From Chitinophaga pinensis (GTDB taxonomy: Bacteria > Bacteroidota > Bacteroidia > Chitinophagales > Chitinophagaceae): a stretch of DNA of 8,127 nucleotides. Numbering within the stretch: the first letter of the stretch is position 1; every line of letters starts with the position of its first letter. The translations under genes were made by a program, and so were the position numbers. Below the pieces are notes generated by a model. That model was not told where the DNA came from. It was given only the letters and a program-made list of their open reading frames with translations, and ran no database searches. The stretch lies in assembly GCA_943331145.2 (NCBI GenBank), contig CALQKL020000088.1:1-8127 (forward strand), in the 5' to 3' direction. This document shows, piece by piece, positions 1 through 6,100 of this stretch.

Positions 1-20
1 CTTACTAATCAAATTATTTT

Positions 21-51
21 AATCCCAATTTTAAAAAGATTGGGATTTTTT
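21..51 (+). terminator. Rho-independent terminator of an upstream off-window gene
   Basis: A 9-bp perfect stem (AATCCCAAT at 21-29 pairing with ATTGGGATT at 39-47) encloses a 9-nt loop and runs directly into a T tract. It would end a plus-strand transcript that begins left of the window. The stem is AT-rich with one GGG/CCC core, usual for this kind of genome. Confidence 0.8.
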
Positions 52-72
52 ATAGGTTTTATTTTATATTTG
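41..72 (+). promoter_or_regulatory. Possible Bacteroidetes-type promoter for the tRNA
   Basis: TATATTTG at 65-72 matches the Bacteroidetes -7 consensus TAnnTTTG. A TTGG at 41-44 lies about 20 bases upstream, where a -33 element is expected, but it overlaps the terminator stem. Transcription from here would start near 78 and leave a leader of roughly 80 nt before the tRNA. The -7 match is seen directly; the -33 element is weak, so the assignment is tentative. Confidence 0.4.
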
Positions 73-156
73 CACTCCCAATGGTAAAACGGTGTTTTTA
101 CAAAGGTTAAAATCAACGGGATTCCTTCATTAAATTAAAGGAAAATAAACAAAAAT

Positions 157-230
157 GGCTGCGTAGCTCAACTGAATAGAGCATCTGACTACGGATCAGA
201 AGGTTTTAGGTTTGAATCCTAACGCGGTCA
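157..230 (+). tRNA. tRNA-Arg (anticodon ACG)
   Basis: All four arms fold. The acceptor stem GGCTGCG (157-163) pairs with CGCGGTC (223-229) through seven pairs, two of them G-U, with discriminator A230. The D stem is GCTC/GAGC (166-169/179-182). The anticodon stem is TCTGA/TCAGA (184-188/196-200) around loop CTACGGA, giving anticodon ACG at 191-193. The T stem is TTAGG/CCTAA (206-210/218-222). CCA is not encoded. ACG is the wobble-inosine arginine isoacceptor that reads CGU, CGC and CGA. Oddly, the D loop has G-A where G18-G19 is normal, and the T loop reads TTTGAAT in place of TTCGAAT, so the 19-56 tertiary pair would be A-U instead of G-C. It is followed at once by its own terminator. Confidence 0.93.
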
Positions 231-234
231 CATT

Positions 235-266
235 AAAGGTTTTACAAATATGTAAAGCCTTTTTTT
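235..266 (+). terminator. Rho-independent terminator of tRNA-Arg
   Basis: An 11-bp stem (AAAGGTTTTAC at 235-245 with GTAAAGCCTTT at 252-262, one G-U pair) closes a 6-nt loop and continues into seven Ts (260-266). It begins five bases after the tRNA. The same hairpin recurs at 1972-2001. Confidence 0.85.
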
Positions 267-510
267 ATGCAGTAAAATCAAGGGTTTTGGGCTTAATTGT
301 TGAAAATTAGCACGAATTCACAGGCGAAAAAAACATCAGTAAATAATAACCTTGATCGAGTTTTACCCATATTGCACTATATGGGGTGATAACCTTTTTG
401 GGGTTTCATCTTACCTCTTTAAACTTATTTATCTAATTCATCTTTTAGTATCCAGATATTTTACAAACAACTAAATCCTAAGAAAATTACTTCTATCAAA
501 AATTAAAATC
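267..510. other. Non-coding stretch between the tRNA unit and the two-gene module
   Basis: I see no credible gene here on either strand and no recombinase remnant that I can recognise. The only structure is a hairpin at 366-385 (CCCATAT / ATATGGG around TGCACT) with no T tract, so it is not an evident terminator. The 3' part (about 400-510) is AT-rich and leads into the promoter of the next gene. Confidence 0.5.
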
Positions 511-551
511 CTGTTCGTTGTTTGCAATTCGCGAACAATAATATATCTTTG
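511..551 (+). promoter_or_regulatory. Consensus promoter with overlapping dyad; probably leaderless
   Basis: TTTG at 521-524 and TATCTTTG at 544-551 are separated by 19 bases, a full match to the Bacteroidetes primary-sigma consensus (TTTG, 19-21 bases, TAnnTTTG). The -7 box ends four bases before the ATG at 556, so transcription should begin at or next to the start codon. A dyad (TTGTTTGC at 518-525 against GCGAACAA at 531-538, one mismatch, 5-nt spacer) covers the -33 element and spacer. A further half-site TGTTCG lies at 512-517. This placement suits an operator for the winged-helix protein encoded next. The operator role is inference. Confidence 0.75.
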
Positions 552-555
552 TGTT

Positions 556-1071
556 ATGAAAACACATAATGGTATGCGACCACAGGATATCGTTATCCTG
601 CTTAAAATACTGACTTACGACAAAAAAGATTGGCAATATCGCGATTTGGCAAGTGAATTGTCCATAAGCATATCTGAAATTTCAGAATCTCTCAACCGCA
701 GTCATATTGCAGGTTTGATTGACGAGAGTAGGCGAAGGGTTCATCGCCAATCATTACTTGAATTTATTCAGCATGGTTTACATTATGTCTTTCCTCAGGT
801 TCCGGGTACATTGGTAACAGGAATCCCAACAGGACACTCTCATCCTTTTTTTAAAAATCGTATTACCGCAGAATTGGAGTATGTTTGGCCATACGATAAG
901 GGAACTACACGAGGTCTGTCTATTGCACCGCTTTATTCTGGCGCAACAATAGCCGTTGGTAAAGATGAGCAGCTGTATAAATGGCTCTCTTGTATAGACG
1001 TTATTCGCGTTGGACGTGCCCGTGAAAAAAAAATAGCAATGAAGGAACTTGAAAAAGAAATAATTCCATGA
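556..1071 (+). CDS. Winged-helix protein, putative antitoxin/regulator of an AbiE-like pair
   Basis: The 171-residue protein has a predicted winged helix-turn-helix at about residues 8-60: an N-terminal helix (PQDIVILLKIL), the DLASELSISISEISESLNRS helix-turn-helix, and a wing around residues 54-66. The rest (about 67-150) has no domain that I can name; it carries HSHPFFKN near residue 95, YVWP near 109 and a C-terminal basic helix rich in Lys and Glu. There is no signal peptide or membrane segment. The stop codon overlaps an ATG (ATGA at 1068-1071) opening the nucleotidyltransferase frame, so the two form an operon. By analogy with AbiEi/AbiEii pairs, this would be the DNA-binding antitoxin that represses its own promoter; that is inference. 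The start at 556 gives a nearly leaderless mRNA. Met7 (ATG at 574) is an alternative start that would leave a leader of about 18 nt and no Shine-Dalgarno. Confidence 0.8.
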   Translation: MKTHNGMRPQDIVILLKILTYDKKDWQYRDLASELSISISEISESLNRSHIAGLIDESRRRVHRQSLLEFIQHGLHYVFPQVPGTLVTGIPTGHSHPFFKNRITAELEYVWPYDKGTTRGLSIAPLYSGATIAVGKDEQLYKWLSCIDVIRVGRAREKKIAMKELEKEIIP

Positions 1072-1100
1072 GTCACCATCAAAACATCACAAGAATATAA
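1068..1100 (+). other. Lost native 5' end of the nucleotidyltransferase gene (premature TAA)
   Basis: ATG at 1068 sits inside the ATGA overlap with the preceding stop, the usual arrangement for translationally coupled antitoxin-toxin genes. It is in the same frame as the nucleotidyltransferase. It reads MSHHQNITRI and then TAA at 1098-1100. Without that stop the protein would be 228 residues. The stop could be a real nonsense mutation, a sequencing error, or, less likely, a short coupling leader peptide with reinitiation 16 nt downstream. Confidence 0.6.
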
Positions 1101-1115
1101 GCAGTTTGCGAAGCA

Positions 1116-1754
1116 TTGGGAGAAATGACCCAATCGGTTCTTTTTGTTGGTGGTGCAACTGTTTCATTATACACAGATAGACCGGCAAGCGAAGTAAGGC
1201 CTACAGATGATGTTGATATTTTAGTTGAGTTGGTTCATTATTCGGGATATGCAGCCATTGAGGAACAATTGCGTAAGAAGGGATTTGTCAATGACCATGA
1301 ATCGGGAGTAATTTGTCGCTTCAAAATTCAGGGAATCATAGTTGATGTTATGCCAACAAGCAGCACTGTTCTCGGATTTACTAACAAATGGTATGAAGAG
1401 GGTTTTGGTAAGCCAATGGAAAAACAATTAGATAAAGGCGTTAGCATTAAACTACTGGAACCTGTTTTCTTTCTAGCCTCTAAAATGGAAGCATATAAGG
1501 GTAGAGGAGGTGGAGATGGTCGTATGAGCTCTGATTTTGAGGATATGGTGTATGTGTTGAACAATAGAAATGCTATTTGGGATGAAATAGAAAAATCGCC
1601 AACTCACTTGAGATCCTATCTAAAAAATGAATTTCAGAAAATTTCAAAGGAAGATTTTTTATATGAATGGGTAAGTGCTAATTTGGATTACACCGAACAA
1701 AAAAGAACAGATTTTATTGTTGGAGGAATAGAAGCATTCATTAGCTCAGATTGA
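1116..1754 (+). CDS. AbiEii-like nucleotidyltransferase, putative toxin, probably 5'-truncated
   Basis: This is a nucleotidyltransferase-fold protein. In numbering from the TTG at 1116, FVGGATVSLY (10-19) is the GG motif that precedes the active site. TDDVDIL holds the DxD metal ligands D32 and D34, and IIVDVMP supplies the third acidic residue, D77. Downstream, SKMEAYKGRGGGD and SDFEDMVYVL (122-148) match the Lys and Asp/Glu helical motifs of AbiEii-type and related minimal nucleotidyltransferases. These enzymes transfer nucleotides to RNA or protein targets; the substrate here is unknown. The native start is probably ATG 1068, overlapping the upstream TGA, but that frame meets TAA at 1098-1100 after ten codons. 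Sequence just after the stop (AVCEALGEM) already looks like coding N-terminus. Translation must restart at TTG 1116 or ATG 1125, which keeps all catalytic motifs, or the gene is a pseudogene. Family call is firm; activity is open. Confidence 0.75.
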   Translation: MGEMTQSVLFVGGATVSLYTDRPASEVRPTDDVDILVELVHYSGYAAIEEQLRKKGFVNDHESGVICRFKIQGIIVDVMPTSSTVLGFTNKWYEEGFGKPMEKQLDKGVSIKLLEPVFFLASKMEAYKGRGGGDGRMSSDFEDMVYVLNNRNAIWDEIEKSPTHLRSYLKNEFQKISKEDFLYEWVSANLDYTEQKRTDFIVGGIEAFISSD

Positions 1755-1767
1755 GTTTCTGAATGCT
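1733..1767 (+). terminator. Hairpin over the stop codon, possible weak terminator
   Basis: AGCATTCA (1733-1740) pairs with TGAATGCT (1760-1767), and inside it CTCA (1745-1748) pairs with TGAG (1752-1755) around a 3-nt loop. The structure straddles the TGA of the nucleotidyltransferase gene. No T tract follows, so termination is unproven; it could instead shield the mRNA 3' end. Confidence 0.4.
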
Positions 1768-1890
1768 GTATAATGATTCCTCATCACAAGGTTTTTTACA
1801 TCCCATTTTTTCTCTACCTAAGCGTCAGTTCTTGAACATTCAGTAAGCCATTCCGTAGATAAAGTGAAGGTTTTTCAAATGATTATCACA

Positions 1891-1966
1891 AAGGAACGTA
1901 GCTATATATTGAAAGGTTAGTAGTATCAAGATATTGAGCGATAGGGGATTCCTCCTAACGCGTTAA
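1891..1966 (+). pseudogene. Decayed tRNA-Arg copy or attachment-site remnant
   Basis: Two blocks match the tRNA at 157-230. CGTAGCT at 1897-1903 equals the acceptor/D-arm junction at 162-168. TCCTAACGCG at 1953-1962 equals the T-arm/acceptor 3' half at 217-226. The blocks lie 66 bases end to end here against 65 in the intact tRNA, and TAGG...CCTA still forms a T-stem remnant. The middle, including the anticodon arm, no longer matches or folds. This is either a duplicated tRNA that has decayed or the 3' piece left by site-specific integration. The matching spacing favours the first; the short 5' block could be chance. Confidence 0.5.
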
Positions 1967-1971
1967 CAACT

Positions 1972-2001
1972 AAAGGTTTTACAGAAATGTAAAACCTTTT
2001 T
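1972..2001 (+). terminator. Second copy of the tRNA-Arg terminator
   Basis: A perfect 11-bp stem (AAAGGTTTTAC at 1972-1982 with GTAAAACCTTT at 1989-1999), 6-nt loop and T run to 2001 reproduce the terminator at 235-266 nearly base for base. The order of tRNA 3' end, short spacer and hairpin is kept. It could now end transcripts leaving the two-gene module. Confidence 0.8.
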
Positions 2002-2109
2002 CATTTTAATATGTTGCATACTTTTTACATAAATTTAAGGATACATTAAACCAATAATAGCATAATATATTGTTCATTTGACTTTCACTTACTTTTTAAT
2101 AAATAAATT

Positions 2110-2739
2110 ATGCTATTAAAAAACGCGATTATTTTATTTGCCATTTCTTTAAACTTTGGATGCAAAATCAAAAATGTAGAATCACACATTGAAAATAGAA
2201 ATGTCATTCTCAAAAATGATGATGATGCTTATTTAAAGCGGTTAGACAAAAAAATAAATGAAATCAATGCCTACTTAGAAAATAAAAATGGTTACAATAA
2301 AGAGATTGCTTTTTTATTAGACATGAAAATTGCCTCTGGTAAAAACAGATTTTTTGTTGTTGATCTTCGGAATAAAAAAATAATTAAGAAAGGACTTGTG
2401 GCGCATGGTTATGGTTCAAGTATTTTAAATTCAGATTCTTTACAGTTTAGCAATGTGCCCAATACGATGGCTACATCAATTGGTAAATACCGTATTGGTA
2501 ATTCTTATTATGGTAAATTTGGGAAGAGCTATAAATTAACCGGTCTTGATCATTCAAATAGTAACGCATTCGAAAGAAATATTGTTTTACATAGTTATAA
2601 AGATTTACCAGAGCAAGAAGTTGATGGTGCTATTTGTTTCAGCAAAGGATGTCCAATGGTTTCGTTTGGCTTCTTTAAAGAAATTGAAGGTATGATAGAT
2701 CGTTCGAAGCGTAGTATTCTTCTTTATTTATATTATTGA
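2110..2739 (+). CDS. Murein L,D-transpeptidase family protein (YkuD_2 type), putative lipoprotein
   Basis: The 209-residue protein matches the L,D-transpeptidase catalytic family found in Bacteroidota. These enzymes act on peptidoglycan in the periplasm, forming 3-3 cross-links or attaching ligands through an active-site cysteine. Residues 1-17 form a hydrophobic signal ending in LNFGC, so C18 may be lipidated; the -3 position is Asn, an imperfect lipobox. Residues 20-75 are a charged linker. The catalytic part starts near 80: VAHGYGSS (H99), FSN...SIGKY, YYGKFGKSYKLTGLDHSN, then VLHSY (H161) and FSKGCPMVS with nucleophile C181. The spacing between H161 and S178-x-G-C181 fits the family. The residue before the SxGC motif is Phe, whereas I recall Arg in most relatives. 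The gene stands alone: 370 bp follow the previous gene and 448 bp precede the next. Codons are more AT-rich than in the module to the left. Confidence 0.85.
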   Translation: MLLKNAIILFAISLNFGCKIKNVESHIENRNVILKNDDDAYLKRLDKKINEINAYLENKNGYNKEIAFLLDMKIASGKNRFFVVDLRNKKIIKKGLVAHGYGSSILNSDSLQFSNVPNTMATSIGKYRIGNSYYGKFGKSYKLTGLDHSNSNAFERNIVLHSYKDLPEQEVDGAICFSKGCPMVSFGFFKEIEGMIDRSKRSILLYLYY

Positions 2740-2961
2740 TTTTATAAGAAATATTTTACAATGCTTTGCTTCAATATGGAATGGATGTTTTTTATATGAA
2801 ATTCTATTTTATGTTTTTCCTCATGAATTTGAAAAGCTTTTCCTTTTGAATTTCGTAGAGATTCATACTTTGAAATTCATTTTGAAGCTAAAAGAAGCAG
2901 GTTCTTTCTAGTCCATTTTAAATTTAATATTTTTAATAATTTACATGCAACTTGTCGATTT

Positions 2962-2989
2962 CTAAGTATTTCTAATTAGAAATACCTAG
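2962..2989. repeat. Long AT-rich palindrome
   Basis: Bases 2966-2985 are a perfect 20-nt palindrome (half-site GTATTTCTAA). After one mismatched pair the symmetry extends by three more pairs (CTA/TAG) to 2962 and 2989. The lack of any loop in the perfect core favours a dimeric regulator's binding site over an RNA hairpin, though a cruciform or a terminator without a T tract is possible. Confidence 0.55.
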
Positions 2990-3032
2990 CAATATTACTT
3001 GTTTATAAATTAGTTTTATATAAATTGCGTTT

Positions 3033-3061
3033 GAATAAAAATACTTATTGAGTATTTATTC
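3033..3061. repeat. Imperfect hairpin upstream of the giant gene
   Basis: GAATAAAAATACT (3033-3045) can pair with AGTATTTATTC (3051-3061) if two A residues bulge out, around a 5-nt loop. It shares the AATAC/GTATT words with the palindrome 45 bases upstream. No T tract follows. Confidence 0.4.
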
Positions 3062-3149
3062 CACCTCTCCAAACCATAGTGTCGTCTTTTTATTAGATGA
3101 TACAGCTGAAAAAAAATATTCCCGTCCCTTAAAAAAAGGTCGTGCAATC

Positions 3150-3156
3150 TATTTTG
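3150..3156 (+). promoter_or_regulatory. Weak -7 box candidate for the giant secreted protein
   Basis: TATTTTG at 3150-3156 is one T short of TAnnTTTG. Transcription would begin near 3162 and give a leader of about 25 nt before the ATG at 3188. I see no TTTG at the -33 distance, so a regulated or alternative-sigma promoter is possible. The leader is A-rich with no Shine-Dalgarno. Confidence 0.3.
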
Positions 3157-3187
3157 CATATTTCAATCAATTAAATAAAGCAAATCT

Positions 3188-6100
3188 ATGTTCAAGAATT
3201 TGATTCTACGTGTATTAATTGTTGTTAGTCTATTAACTACAATTACAAATTATTCTATTGCTCAAATTTTAATCCCTTCGGGTTCCTATATCATTGATAT
3301 GGGCGTGAATGCTAACGTTAAACCCAATGGACTTCGCCCTTATGGATTAATCCATGAGTTGGTGAAGTTTTATAATGTTCCAATCATTTGGGTAGTCAGG
3401 GAAGGAAAGGCAAAAGATGCCGTAGATTATACCATTGAAGGGAATGCTTATAAGGGAGGATTATTTATCATCCCATCAAATTATATCACCAGTCCCATTC
3501 AGTCTGCAATAACAGGATGGAGAACAGGAACGCCTACTAGCGGTAATGGATATACGAGAGGTTTGGTTACGGCAAGAGTTTTGGCTTCTGCTTATACTTT
3601 TATCGGTGCAAAATATGACACCATCAAGTCTGTTCCAACATGGACATTAGATGCGCAAAATGGTTCAATTGCTCAAGGTTTTATAACCAATGCAGGAATT
3701 CCTTCAACTGCGTATAATTATTTAGCGCCATCTTTATTGGGAACATGTAGCGATATTTTTGTTATGCCTCACGCTGATCCTACATGGGCAACGCATGGTA
3801 ACTTATACAATTGGAACTTGACTTATAAAGGAGCTATCTGGTTAGGATGTCACGCAGGTAGTGCATTGGAAAATATGTACAACCCGGCAAATACAAGTCA
3901 ACAAACCAACTTCTTAAGTAATAAAACATCGACAGCAGGTACAGGTGTTATTCTTCCTGCATCAGGATCAACTGCATATGCACAAAATTCATTGGTACTT
4001 TGGGGGAATCATACTACAGCAACTGTTCCTTATAATACCAATACAGCTATATCTGCTCCGCAAACCGGAACAGCAGCAACTGCAGATGATTGGGTTTCAC
4101 AGTTTATCGGCGTTACGGATGCCGCTCATTTGAATGGTAGCGAGCAGGTATACTTGCCCGTTAAAGGACAAAGCTGGAGAACTTCTACAAAAATTATCAC
4201 TTATGATCCAACACAATCAAATGTTCCCAGCATTTCAGATGGTGCTGCTGTTATAATGGCTTATGGTAATGGATTTGGAGATCCAAACCGCGGTCAGGTT
4301 ATGCTAGAAGCTGGTCATAATATCAATAAAGGAACAGTTGGTGATGTTTCTGCTCAAAGGGCTTTTTTCAACTGGAGTTATTTAGTGGTAAAAGATAAGG
4401 CGATTAAAGTTGGCGCAATACAAGGTATCCCACAAAATGGCAATATCAATGGTATTACCAATTTGTCAGTGTCTGCAAATTCACCTGTTGTTACTTCAGG
4501 AAGTTTATCTTATTTCTGGAAAGCTGTTCGTTCAGATAATGGCGCAGATGTTGGTAGCTTTTCAGTAAACAATAGTACACTTGCTGCCTCAACTGTATAT
4601 AATCCTGGAACAATAACTGGAACTGTAAATATTTTAATTACAATTTCAGTAAAAGATCCTTGTGGAAGAACCACCACCACAACAGTTCCAACAACATTAA
4701 AGCAAGGTCCTACTGCTCCAGTAGCTCAGAACGACGTGGCAGGAATAAGTGCTGATTGTTACACCCCAGGCGGAAGCGTTACCATAAACGTTTTGAACAA
4801 TGATACTGATGTTGATGGCGACATCAACCCTAACTCAGTGCTATTGCAAAATCCTTCAAGCGCATCAGCGTATGGTACAAGTTATAACATAGCTAATGTG
4901 GGCGCGTGGACGACAAATGGTACAACAGTTGAGTTTACACCAGCCACTAACTTTTTTGGAACCGCAACCATCAATTATAAAGTATGTGATTTCACTTCTT
5001 TATGTTCAACAGCATCCATTTCAGTTGGTGTTGGTACTGCAGATAGCCGTGGTTGCTATCCTGGAAGTACTTGGGGTATTCAAGATGATGATACCACAAA
5101 ATCAATTACATCTAATACCAATGTAACCAATGCTGCAAATATTTTAGGTCAGCCTGATTATGATGCTGCAGATAATACTACTTATGCAACTATCGCAAAA
5201 AGTACGACGAATAATGCAGTGCTTGATTTTGGCAGTACAATAACTACATCTCAATTTGATTCATTAAGATTGTATTGGGCTACCAATGTGGATGGAAATT
5301 CGTCTTCCGTTAAATTGCAGTATAGTGTAGACAATGTAACCTACACGAATTTATCTACCGTATCTACTTCAAGCAATGATCCTGAAACTGAATCTGAATC
5401 TGCAATTGCTATACCTGCAAGTTTCCGTTATATCAAGATCAGTTATTCGGCAGGTGAAGTGCCACGTATTGATGCATTGACCATTGAAAAATGGAGTTGT
5501 GTATCTGCTCAACCAGATGCAGCAGATGATGAGGTTACTGCTTCAGAAGATATTGCCACAACGTTTAATGTTATTGATAACGACAATAATCCAGGTGAAT
5601 TGCCACTGACTTTGTCAATTGTTACGCTTCCCCTCAATGGAAAATTAAGTATCAATACCAATAATACCGTTACTTATCTAAATAATACAGATTACCCAAC
5701 AGGGACTACAAATGCAGTAGATTCATTTGTTTATCAAATCTGTAACAGTCAAGGATTCTGTAATACGGCAAAAGTAAGCATTAGTATTACGAATGATGGT
5801 TGCTCTAACGGACAGTATAAGGCATTGAATGGTTCATCAGGAACAGTAACAATCCAGGGTACGAATTCGAATATGATTGATAATTATATTAAGAAGGATA
5901 AGCAAGATGAGAACAAGGGCACAAACACTACTTTGGAAATAGGAAAAAAGAAAAACGAACGCAGGGGACTTTTTAAATTCAATGATTTAAGTGGTATTCC
6001 TTCAAATGCGGTAATCACTAGCGCAGTGTTTTCGATTTACAGAAGTGGAGGAGATGCAACGAGTTTGAATTTAAGTGCCCATAGAATCACTAAGAGTTGG

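Larger units (their letters stand above)
1768..2109. other. Non-coding stretch holding the right-hand tRNA/terminator duplicate
   Basis: No gene is supported here. About 1768-1890 shows nothing that I recognise. Bases 1891-1966 resemble a decayed tRNA and 1972-2001 duplicates the tRNA terminator (both listed separately). Bases 2002-2109 are AT-rich and form the upstream region of the next gene. TATATTG at 2066-2072 is an imperfect -7 box about 38 bases before its ATG, with no clear -33 element. Confidence 0.5.
2740..3187. other. AT-rich intergenic region with two dyads
   Basis: No gene is supported on either strand. Bases 2760-2900 contain repeated GAATTT/GAAATTC words, including an inverted pair at 2849-2855 and 2872-2878 and the palindrome GAAAAGCTTTTC near 2830. 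A long palindrome at 2962-2989 and an imperfect hairpin at 3033-3061 follow (listed separately). The last 40 bases carry a weak promoter candidate for the giant gene. No clear terminator with a T tract follows the transpeptidase gene. Confidence 0.5.

Noticed and set aside
76..156. Riboswitch or second tRNA between the first terminator and tRNA-Arg
   Set aside because: Only a short imperfect hairpin around GTAAAACGGTGTTTTTAC is present; no tRNA arms or known riboswitch core is visible.
267..555. Possible integrase remnant next to the tRNA
   Set aside because: I looked on both strands for tyrosine-recombinase motifs (R..HxxR..Y) and found none.
933..1564. Minus-strand open frames of 66-78 codons opposite the two-gene module
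   Set aside because: They lie antisense to well-supported genes, have low-complexity or implausible compositions, and overlap recognisable motifs on the plus strand.
3945..5126. Plus-strand frames of 62 and 76 codons at 3945-4133 and 4896-5126
   Set aside because: They are out-of-frame shadows inside the giant gene, whose own frame is continuous and gives clear domain motifs across both places.
5386..5402. Short tandem GAATCT repeat as a slippage-based switch
   Set aside because: Only two or three 6-nt units are present; as a multiple of three they would not change frame, so no phase-variation role is supported.
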